Made by a program: the position numbers and the translations under genes. The notes below the pieces were generated by a model, which was not told the DNA's origin, searched no databases, and saw only the letters and a list, made by a program, of their open reading frames with translations. Shown one piece after another: positions 57,223 to 64,000 of a stretch of 64,000 bases of DNA; the first letter of the stretch is position 1; the number at the start of each line of letters is the position of its first letter. Origin of the DNA: Actinospica robiniae DSM 44927 (GTDB lineage: Bacteria > Actinomycetota > Actinomycetes > Streptomycetales > Catenulisporaceae); NCBI RefSeq assembly GCF_000504285.1, contig NZ_KI632511.1:1795372-1859371 (forward strand), read 5' to 3'.

Positions 57223-58204
57223 ATGAAGGTCGCGTTCGTCGGCAAGGGCGGCAGCGGCAAGACGACGCTGTCCGCGCTCTTCGCCCGGTATCTGGCCGAG
57301 GTCGCCCCGGTGGTGGCGGTGGATGCGGACATCAACCAGCATCTCGGGGTCGCGCTCGGCCTCGACGAACAGGCCGCCGGTTCGGTCCCGGCGCTGGGCG
57401 AGCACCTGAAGGCGGCCAAAGAGTTCCTGCGAGGCACCAACCCGCGCATCCGCAGGGCGGCCGAAATGGTCAAGACGACTCCCCCAGGCCGGGGCTCGCG
57501 GCTGCTGAGCGTCAACGGGGACGACCCGTTCCACCGGGACTGGGCCGTTCCAGCCGGAAAGGTACGGCTGCTGGCGACCGGGCCGTTCGCCGACGAGGAC
57601 CTGGGAGTCTCCTGCTACCACGCGAAGACCGGGGCGGTGGAGCTGTACCTCAACCACCTGCTCGACGGTCCGGGAGAGTACGTGGTGGTGGACATGACCG
57701 CAGGGGCGGACAGCTTCGCCTCGGGCCTGTTCACCCGCTTCGACCTGACATTCCTGATCGCCGAGCCGACCCGCCGCGGGGTCTCGGTCTACCGCCAGTA
57801 CCTCGACTACGCGCGCGGCTACGACGTCGCGCTGCGGGTGATCGGCAACAAGGTCGCCGACGAGGCGGATATCCGGTACCTGCGCACACATGTCGGTGAG
57901 GACCTGCTGGGCTGGCTCACCGTTTCCGGGTACGTACGCGCAGCGGAGCAGGGCCACCTCGGACCCCTCGACGCGCTCGAGCCCGAGAACGCCGCCGTCC
58001 TCGCGACGATGCGTGGCGCGGTTGACCGGCGGGTCAAGGACTGGGGTACCTTCCAGCGCCAGGCCGAACTCTTCCATGTCCGCAACGCCCTCGCGTGGGC
58101 CAACACCGCGATCGGAATCGACCTGCGCGGTCAGATCGACCTACTTCACCCCCGGGCCAGCGGAATCGGATCCGCCCGAGGAGCCCGTGCCCGCTGCCGT
58201 TTGA
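57223..58204 (+). CDS. ArsA/CooC-like P-loop ATPase with an apparent C-terminal frameshift
   Basis: ATG 57223 begins a deviant Walker A ATPase: VAFVGKGGSGKTTLSALFAR, VVAVDADINQHLG, VVVDMTAGADSFASGLF and a VIGNKVADE base-recognition segment, as in CooC/ArsA/MinD proteins. The family tail after RGQIDL appears in the +1 frame (TPGPAESDPPEEPVPAAV, TGA at 58202-58204). An extra base near 58141-58144 would explain this. As written, the original frame stays open and runs into the next gene, giving a 489-residue fusion. I list the likely original gene; a true fusion is possible. Metallocentre or cell-pole roles are known for the superfamily; this one is unassigned. Confidence 0.7.
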
Positions 58205-58287
58205 CGCTCGGCCCGGCCTCGTCGACAGCGCTTCGGCAAAGCCGGGCAGACCCCACCCTTCACACCCCTGACGAAAGGAATCCGACG

Positions 58288-58692
58288 ATGTCGCTCGACG
58301 TCTCCGACGAACTGCTCGCCCAGGCTGAGGCCGGCGAGGTAGACCCCGCCGCGTTCCTCGACACGGTGCGCACCTCCCTGCCGTACGCCTACGCAATGGT
58401 CGAACGCCTCGCCGCCGACTTGGCCGCCGGCCGCACCGCCGACGGGTTCGGCTTCGTGGACAACAGCACCGCGCCCGAGACCGAGGCGGAGCGCGGCCAA
58501 CTGCTGCGCGCCCTGGCTTCCAACGCCATCCGCTCCAGCCTCGAGGCCCACTTCGGGGTCGCACTCGCCTTCCAGAACTGCCACCGGCTGGCCGTCTTCC
58601 CGGCCGGCACCGAAGGATCGGCGCAGTACCGCAAGTTCGTCTCCGAACGCGCCCAACTGCTCAACCAGTCCCCGCTCCTGCGCGACTGCTGA
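58288..58692 (+). CDS. SCO5389-family protein
   Basis: 134 residues from ATG 58288 with GAAAGGA 9 bp upstream, so it has its own translation signal although it lies in the open frame of the preceding ATPase. Sequence features match the actinomycete SCO5389 family: MSLDVSDELLAQAEAGEVD, FLDTVRTSLPYAYAMVERL, QLLRALASNAIRSSLEAHFG, FQNCHRLAVFP and the final RAQLLNQSPLLRDC. Function is unknown. It is probably co-transcribed with the ATPase. Confidence 0.75.
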   Translation: MSLDVSDELLAQAEAGEVDPAAFLDTVRTSLPYAYAMVERLAADLAAGRTADGFGFVDNSTAPETEAERGQLLRALASNAIRSSLEAHFGVALAFQNCHRLAVFPAGTEGSAQYRKFVSERAQLLNQSPLLRDC

Positions 58693-58890
58693 GCTGCGAT
58701 CAGCTACGTGTCCTCGTGGAGCAGCCTCAGCGCCGCCCGCCGAAGGCCTCCCCATCTGCGACGATTGCATTAGTCATATCACTGATATGGACTGCGACGA
58801 ACGGGTGTTCCTCCTCCCCCGGTCGACCACGACACCCGATACGCCCGTATTTGCCCTATATTTAGACAACATCCCGGATGAGGAGTTGTC

Positions 58891-60654
58891 ATGAGCGATC
58901 GCGCAGGGCGCGGCGCGAGTAGCGGGCCTCCGGCCGACTCCGGCCTGGGCGCGGCCATGGGCGAGCTGTTCTACCAGGCGCCGGTGGCGATGATCTGCGT
59001 CGACCCGCAGCTGCGGATCCTGCACGTGAACCAGGCTTTCTGCAGGCTTCTCGGCCTGCCCGCGGAAGGGATCATCGGCCACCGGCTACCCGAGTTCCAG
59101 CATGGCTTCGATACCGGGTTCATCGAGCGCACCACGTCCGCAGAGGTCGTCGACCAGGGAGTCGCGGTCATGGGCGCCCGGCTGGCCCAACGCCTCGCCG
59201 ACGGGAGCGAGCGGACTGTGGCTTGGTCGGCGTTCCCGCTGACCCTCGACGGCCGGCAGCTCGCCGCGATCGGCATGCTGACCGACGTCACCGAGCGCGA
59301 GGGGACGGTCCACGAGCTCGAGCGTGCGCATTCCCGGCTGGATCTGCTGGAGCGGGCGGGCAACCAGGTCGGCACCACGCTCGACGTGCGCCGCACCGCC
59401 GCCGAGCTCGCCGACCTGGTGGTTCCCGCGCTCACCGACCGGATCGCGATCGACCTGCTCGACAGTGTGGTCAGCGGCGCGGCCGAGGACACCCATGAGG
59501 GCGATGAGCTGCGGCTGCGCCGTGTCGTCCTGCGCGATGTGAACCCGGAGCGGCCCCCCGTCTTCGCGGAAGGCGAGCTCATCATCACCCCGCTGACGGT
59601 CTCGCCCTCCATCGCCCTGACCACCGGCAAGCCGATTCTCGTCGCCGATCTGAAGAACTTCGGCGGCAAGGCCCTGTACAACGCCGGGGACATCACCGCG
59701 CTGCTCGCTTCGGGCATCCATTCGTTCCTCATCGTGCCGATGATCGCGCGAGGGGTCACCCTGGGTGTTGCGAACTTCGCGCGCGCCGAGACACCGGAGC
59801 CTTATTCGGACGCGGATCTGCAGCTCGCCGCCGACGTCGTCTCCCGCGCAGCGGTCAGTATCGACAATGCACGCATGTATATGCGCGAGCATGCCACTGC
59901 GCTGACCTTGCAGCAGAGCCTGCTGCCCGTCAGGATTCCGCAGGTGGAGGGGCTGGCGACTGCGCATCGGTACCAAGCGGTCAGCAATGCCGCACAGGTC
60001 GGCGGCGACTGGTTCGACGTGATCCCGCTGGAGGCCGGCCGGGTGGCCCTGGTCGTCGGCGACGTCACCGGCCACGACATCCACGCCGCCGCGGTCATGG
60101 GACAGCTGCGCACCACCATGACCAACCTGCTCCCCCTGGGCCTGCCGGCGAGCGAGATCATGAACCGGCTCTCCCAGATCGTCTCCGACCACGGCGAGGA
60201 GACCGGCGCCACCTGCGTCTACGGCGTCTACGACCCGAGCACAAGGCGGTGTCAGTTCACCACTGCGGGACACCTGCCGCCGGCCCTGCGCCACCCCGAC
60301 GGCACCGTCGAGTTCATCGACGCCCCCACCGGCACGATGCTGGGCCTGGGCCTGAGCGACTACGACCCCGTGGACGTCGACCTCCCGCCGGGATCAACCC
60401 TCGTGCTCTACACCGACGGGCTTGTCGAGAAGCCCGACCAGGACATCGTCACCGGCATGGCCCGTCTCGAGGCGGCGCTCGCGGAGAGCGAGACCTACCA
60501 GCCTCTCGGCGAGCTCAGCGACACCATCCTTTCCCGTTTGGGCCCCTTCACCGATGATGACGTCGCCGTGCTCCTGGCCCGCACCGACGCCGGCTCCGAC
60601 GAGCTGTTCATGACAGCCAGACGCCAGCCACATCGCGCCAGTGAGAGCCGATAG
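58891..60654 (+). CDS. PAS-GAF-PP2C (SpoIIE/RsbU-type) phosphatase
   Basis: 587 residues from ATG 58891 (GAGGAG upstream). A PAS domain (about 25-135; VAMICVDPQLRILHVNQAF) is followed by a GAF domain (about 150-330) and a SpoIIE-type PP2C phosphatase (about 350-570) with QVGGDWFDVIPL, VVGDVTGHDIHAAAVMGQL, FTTAGHLPPAL, VLYTDGLVE and DDDVAVLLAR. Such proteins dephosphorylate anti-anti-sigma factors in partner-switching networks in response to light, redox or small ligands. No anti-sigma or STAS gene is adjacent. Start and domain order are clear. Confidence 0.93.
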   Translation: MSDRAGRGASSGPPADSGLGAAMGELFYQAPVAMICVDPQLRILHVNQAFCRLLGLPAEGIIGHRLPEFQHGFDTGFIERTTSAEVVDQGVAVMGARLAQRLADGSERTVAWSAFPLTLDGRQLAAIGMLTDVTEREGTVHELERAHSRLDLLERAGNQVGTTLDVRRTAAELADLVVPALTDRIAIDLLDSVVSGAAEDTHEGDELRLRRVVLRDVNPERPPVFAEGELIITPLTVSPSIALTTGKPILVADLKNFGGKALYNAGDITALLASGIHSFLIVPMIARGVTLGVANFARAETPEPYSDADLQLAADVVSRAAVSIDNARMYMREHATALTLQQSLLPVRIPQVEGLATAHRYQAVSNAAQVGGDWFDVIPLEAGRVALVVGDVTGHDIHAAAVMGQLRTTMTNLLPLGLPASEIMNRLSQIVSDHGEETGATCVYGVYDPSTRRCQFTTAGHLPPALRHPDGTVEFIDAPTGTMLGLGLSDYDPVDVDLPPGSTLVLYTDGLVEKPDQDIVTGMARLEAALAESETYQPLGELSDTILSRLGPFTDDDVAVLLARTDAGSDELFMTARRQPHRASESR

Positions 60655-60753
60655 GCGGTGGCGGGCCGGGCGGCGCGAACCGCGCGTGCACGTGGTGGCC
60701 GACCCGGCCGGCGTCACCGCCCCGGTGTGCTGGGTCCAGGTCCTCTCCTCAGC

Positions 60754-61698
60754 TCAGGCACGCACATGAGCCGGCGCAGTCCGGCTCATGTGCCAGCCGT
60801 CGCAATGCGGGCCGATCAGGTCCGCGGGCCAACCTGCCAGGTCGACGGCTGCTTGGTAGACGGCTTCGCCGAAGGAGAGGACCGCGGCTTTCGGGTTGTC
60901 CTGCTCGCGCAGGCTGGACCACGGCAGCAGTACCAAACCGGCCTCCGGATTCCATCCGGCCCCCTCGACTCCCCAACTGCGCCCTTCGAGTCCCTGAGGC
61001 TGAGGCCAGATATACGCGTACATCCCGACGGCGGGCGCCTGTGCGCTGCCGAAGGAAAAGCCCACCGATACGTAGGCCTCCAGCTCGCCGTTCTGCATGA
61101 ACGCCGGCTTGTTCGGCCTGGGCAGCGTCGGCTGCGCGCGGTAGCGCGTGGATGAGAGGTCGAATCCGCCCCACATGACTCCGACGCGGGGCCGGTGCCC
61201 GAGGTAAGGCGCCTGCCACGTCTCGAGACCGTCGGCGACGAGGTTGAACCCGCGCCAGACGAGTTCGGCGGCGGCCCCGTCCCAGTGCCGGTGCTCGACG
61301 TCCTGGTCGAAACTCGGCGCCGCGTCCGGGATCTCGCACACCAGTTGGCTGGCGGGTGGACGAATCCCCAGTTCACCGGCCGCCTCGCAGAACGCGGCGT
61401 GGAACGCGGCGACGCTGCCGTGGGTCAGGCTCAGCGTCCGCGTCCCGGAGTCGGCCTCGATCAGGACGTCCTCGTCGAGCAGCCGGTAATGGACCGAGAA
61501 AGTCACCCCCGGTTGGCGCAACGTCGGCGTGCGCAGACCGCGGGGCGTGACGTCGAGCACGACGTTCCCCCAGCCGACCTCGAACGGCTCGTCGAGCGTG
61601 TACTTGCCCGCGACCTGTACCAACCGGTTCAGAAAAGCGACTGTCGGAGCCAGGTCGCCGTAGGACAACTCAGGCCACTCCTGTACATGATCACCCAT
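60754..61698 (-). CDS. DUF5996 family protein
   Basis: 314 residues from ATG 61698. Visible family features: WPELSYGDLAPTVAFLNRLVQVAGK at the start, FSVHYRLLDEDVLIE, WRGFNLVADGLETWQAPYLG, RVGVMWGGFDLSSTRY and a C-terminal WNPEAGLVLLPWSSLR. DUF5996 proteins are cytosolic and common in actinomycetes; their function is not known to me. It is encoded convergently to the PAS-GAF-PP2C gene with a hairpin near its 3' end. Confidence 0.85.
   Translation of the reverse strand: MGDHVQEWPELSYGDLAPTVAFLNRLVQVAGKYTLDEPFEVGWGNVVLDVTPRGLRTPTLRQPGVTFSVHYRLLDEDVLIEADSGTRTLSLTHGSVAAFHAAFCEAAGELGIRPPASQLVCEIPDAAPSFDQDVEHRHWDGAAAELVWRGFNLVADGLETWQAPYLGHRPRVGVMWGGFDLSSTRYRAQPTLPRPNKPAFMQNGELEAYVSVGFSFGSAQAPAVGMYAYIWPQPQGLEGRSWGVEGAGWNPEAGLVLLPWSSLREQDNPKAAVLSFGEAVYQAAVDLAGWPADLIGPHCDGWHMSRTAPAHVRA
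60763..60792. terminator. Hairpin at the end of the DUF5996 gene
   Basis: CACATGAGCCGG and CCGGCTCATGTG form a perfect 12 bp stem around CGCAGT. It lies over the last DUF5996 codons and is positioned to stop the convergent phosphatase transcript. Confidence 0.55.
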
Positions 61699-62058
61699 AG
61701 TGGCATTCTCGACGAGCGGGCTTCAGATCCGGCCAGGCGCACCGGCTGGCAATAGTGGACGTAACGCAGACGGCTGCAAGTCTTGGAGGCCACGAATAGA
61801 CGAATGCCCCGGCAACCCGGCGGGCGCGGCCGATCGACGTTCTGTGATGAACCTTTCATGCTGCGTACTCATTCCGGCAGGGCTCTCAACAGCCGTACTC
61901 GCTCGCGGGCGAAACTTGCGACGTCCAGGAGTTGAGGCGCGCCAGCCGCGAGTGAAACAGTGCCCTGAACCCCGCGTCCGCCGCAGGCCGATCCTCGTGA
62001 GTCCGGTCGCCGGACTGCTCCTCGTACCGGAAGCACGCCATCTGACAGGAGCTGCGCA
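61699..62058. other. 360 bp divergent intergenic region
   Basis: Promoter space between DUF5996 and the condensation-domain gene. I see no gene, palindrome or repeat in it. Confidence 0.5.
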
Positions 62059-63498
62059 ATGGCCGTCAAGCTGAGCGAGGTCCGGGTGCCGTTCGAGGGT
62101 GACGGGGCGGGTGTCGGGGAGCTGACCTGGGGTCAGGCGGGGATCTGGCGCACGACGCGGCGTACCGGCCGGACCATGAACATCGTCGTGGTGATGCCGC
62201 TGCCCGAAGCCACGCCGCTGACGGAGATGGCGGCAGTGCTGCGTTTCATCGTCGGACGGCATCCGGCGTTGCGCACCCGGCTGCGGTTCGCGGACGAGTC
62301 GTCTGAGGACCGAGTGCCGCAGCAGGTCGTCGCGGCGTCCGGCGAGGTGCCGCTGCAGATCGCGGACATCGACGAGGACGACGACCCGGCGCTCGTCGCG
62401 GAGGAGATGCGCTCGCGCTACGAGCTCACCGGCTTCGACTACGAGCACGAGTTCCCGGTGCGGATGGGGATCGTCCGGCGGGCGGGGGCGCTTCTCCAGC
62501 TGGTGCTGGGCTATAGCCACGTGATGGTGGACGGTGTCGGACTCGGTGTGCTCACCCGCGACCTCGATCACCTCGACCGGCTCACCGGGGAGGCCGACGC
62601 CCCGTTCGACGGGCCGAGTCCGCTGGAGCTGGCCCGCGCGCAGGCCGGCCCAGCCGGGCGGCGCCAGAGCGAGCGCTCCATCCGCTACTGCCTCGCCCAA
62701 CTGGCGCGTCTGACGCCGTGGAGTCCGGCCGAGCCGCCCACCCCTCGTGAGCCGCGGTTCTGGGAGCTCGTGGCGTACTCGCCCGCGATGGAACTCGGGA
62801 TGCGCGCGGTCGCGGCGCGCACCGGAGTGCCCACCACCTATGTGCTGCTCGCCGCCTACGCGTCGGCCGTCGCCCGAGTGTTCGGGCGCAACCCGAACGT
62901 CGCCCAGATCGTCGTGAGCAACCGGTTCCGCCCTGGTCTGGCGGAGGCGGTCGCTCAGATCTCGCAGCACGGGATCTGCGTGGTCGACACCGCGGACGCC
63001 ACTTTCGACGAGGTCGTACACAGGGCCTACAACGCCGCTACGAATGCGAGCTTCCACGGGTACTACGATCCGGCGGATCACGCGGCGATGCTGGAGGAGG
63101 TGACGGCTGCCCGCGGCGGGCGACCGCTCGGGCTCTCCTGGCACCTCAACGACCGCCGCGGACTGTTCAGGTCGGACGACGACACCGCCGAGGCCGCCGT
63201 CGGTGGCAGCGATGGAGAAGGTGCCGTGTCTATCCAGGCCGAGCTGACCAGGGGTCTCCCGCTGACCAGGATGTACTGGGACCGCCGGCAGGCGATGTTC
63301 GACGGCGCGCTCTTCCTCCAGGTCGACTCGGAGCCTGCGCTGGCCGCCCGGCGGGCCCAGACGGAAGGGCAGCCCGCCGTCCACTTCGAGGTCTGGACGG
63401 ACACGCACGAGTTTGCGCTCTCCCAGGTCGAGGAGCTCGTCCGGGAGATGGAAGCGGTCGTGGTGCGGGCCGTCCTGGACCCGCGCGCGGGCGGGTGA
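62059..63498 (+). CDS. Stand-alone condensation-domain acyltransferase-like protein
   Basis: 479 residues from ATG 62059. It has the condensation/acyltransferase fold of NRPS and PapA-type enzymes: ELTWGQAGIWRTTRR at the start, IVGRHPALRTRLRF, the active-site YSHVMVDGVGLG (H-x3-D-G) near residue 155, and a C-terminal half with VSNRFRPGLAEAVAQISQHG. No carrier or adenylation domain is attached. It could join an acyl or aminoacyl group to an amine or alcohol, for example in a lipid or small peptide pathway. The glycosyltransferase-like gene 129 bp downstream suggests a cell-surface or natural-product pathway that continues beyond the window. Confidence 0.88.
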   Translation: MAVKLSEVRVPFEGDGAGVGELTWGQAGIWRTTRRTGRTMNIVVVMPLPEATPLTEMAAVLRFIVGRHPALRTRLRFADESSEDRVPQQVVAASGEVPLQIADIDEDDDPALVAEEMRSRYELTGFDYEHEFPVRMGIVRRAGALLQLVLGYSHVMVDGVGLGVLTRDLDHLDRLTGEADAPFDGPSPLELARAQAGPAGRRQSERSIRYCLAQLARLTPWSPAEPPTPREPRFWELVAYSPAMELGMRAVAARTGVPTTYVLLAAYASAVARVFGRNPNVAQIVVSNRFRPGLAEAVAQISQHGICVVDTADATFDEVVHRAYNAATNASFHGYYDPADHAAMLEEVTAARGGRPLGLSWHLNDRRGLFRSDDDTAEAAVGGSDGEGAVSIQAELTRGLPLTRMYWDRRQAMFDGALFLQVDSEPALAARRAQTEGQPAVHFEVWTDTHEFALSQVEELVREMEAVVVRAVLDPRAGG

Positions 63499-63627
63499 CG
63501 GCGACGGTCCCCGAGCGCCGCAGCACATACTGCTCAGCGTCCCGTCAACCCGCGAACGCGCGGGTCCCGGATCGACTCCCGGCCCTCGCGGCGGTGGGAT
63601 CTCTTTTTCTCGGAGGGTTCGACCGAC

Positions 63628-64000
63628 ATGGAAAGCAGCGCGCAGCGGCACTCTACGGCCGACCACGGGTCACCGCTCGAGGTTGTGGCGTTCTTCCTTC
63701 CCCAGTTCCACCCGATCCCCGAGAACGACCGGTGGTGGGGCGCCGGCTTCACGGAATGGACACACGCCGCCGCGGCCCGCCCACTGTTCGACGGCCATAT
63801 CCAGCCGCGCCTGCCCGCGGACCTGGGGTTCTACGACCTGCGTGTGCCCGAGACCCGCCGCGCGCAGTGGGAGATGGCCTCCCAGTACGGCGTGACCGCC
63901 CTGTGCTATTGGCACTACTGGTTCGGCGACGGCGCGCAACTGCTGGCGCGGCCGGCCATGGACCTGCTCGAGAACCCGAAACTGCCGCACCGCTACTGCC
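63628..64000 (+). CDS. WbsX-type glycosyltransferase / GH99-like domain protein, 3' end outside the window
   Basis: Open from ATG 63628 (CGGAGGG upstream) to the window edge, 124 residues seen. The N-terminal domain has the WbsX family signature: FFLPQFHPIPENDRWWGAGF, then TEWTHAAAARPLFDGH, QPRLPADLGFYDLR and CYWHYWFGDGAQLL. WbsX proteins act in O-antigen or exopolysaccharide synthesis, and the fold is GH99-like. It follows the condensation-domain gene on the same strand, so the two probably belong to one operon. Confidence 0.88.
   Translation, partial: MESSAQRHSTADHGSPLEVVAFFLPQFHPIPENDRWWGAGFTEWTHAAAARPLFDGHIQPRLPADLGFYDLRVPETRRAQWEMASQYGVTALCYWHYWFGDGAQLLARPAMDLLENPKLPHRYC

Overview
The window is high-GC actinomycete DNA. 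It carries a SARP/AfsR-type regulator, NB-ARC/TPR proteins, DUF397 and DUF5753 family pieces, an SCO5389-like protein, many GTG/TTG starts with strong GGAGG ribosome sites, and secreted enzymes with CBM2 or ricin modules. A Streptomyces/Catenulispora-like soil saprophyte fits best; the genus cannot be fixed from sequence alone. I found no rRNA, tRNA, CRISPR array, integrase or replication origin.

Left part, 1-31 kb: signalling, defence-like genes and accessory DNA. A SARP with NB-ARC and TPR domains (488-3613) faces a two-gene NLR/effector pair (6456-3600). The two proteins of that pair share an amyloid-signalling-like motif, at the N-terminus of the NLR and at the C-terminus of the small effector. 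A divergent DHA2 transporter and MmyB-like regulator follow, then an IS110 remnant. The most striking block is 19786-10917, eight minus-strand genes in a row: a Crp-type cyclic-nucleotide-binding regulator, a Pycsar-type transmembrane effector, a class III nucleotide cyclase, a P-loop ATPase, an SPFH-like protein, a PP2C phosphatase, a kinase-like membrane protein and a TerY-like vWA protein. Three junctions overlap by 4 bp (ATGA or GTGA). The last three genes look like the known TerY-P triad. Joining that triad to a cyclase, a membrane effector and an ATPase is the best candidate here for an undescribed system. Next come decayed and small genes, an HAF-repeat secreted protein, an orphan EACC1-like protein, a GH26 lipoprotein, and a sigma factor fused to a zinc anti-sigma motif, a membrane segment and an extracellular AbfB sugar-binding domain.

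Middle part, 31-56 kb: a hemicellulose-degradation island. It encodes GH12, three GH54, GH30, GH51, two GH10, GH62, GH29 and GH27 enzymes. Most are secreted and carry CBM2 or ricin-type modules; the GH51 appears cytoplasmic. Two LacI regulators, one complete FadR-type regulator and two FCD proteins without a DNA-binding domain are interspersed. Promoter regions share recurrent palindromes: TGTTAACGCTAACA, TGAAATTTTCA, and GTTGCGCAAC at the GH51/LacI promoter. Together the enzymes would open xylan, remove arabinose, fucose and galactose side groups, and import or process the released sugars inside the cell.

Right part, 56-64 kb: a methyltransferase, an ArsA/CooC-like ATPase read through into an SCO5389-family protein by an apparent frameshift, a PAS-GAF-PP2C phosphatase, a DUF5996 protein, a stand-alone condensation-domain protein, and the start of a WbsX-type glycosyltransferase gene that runs off the window.
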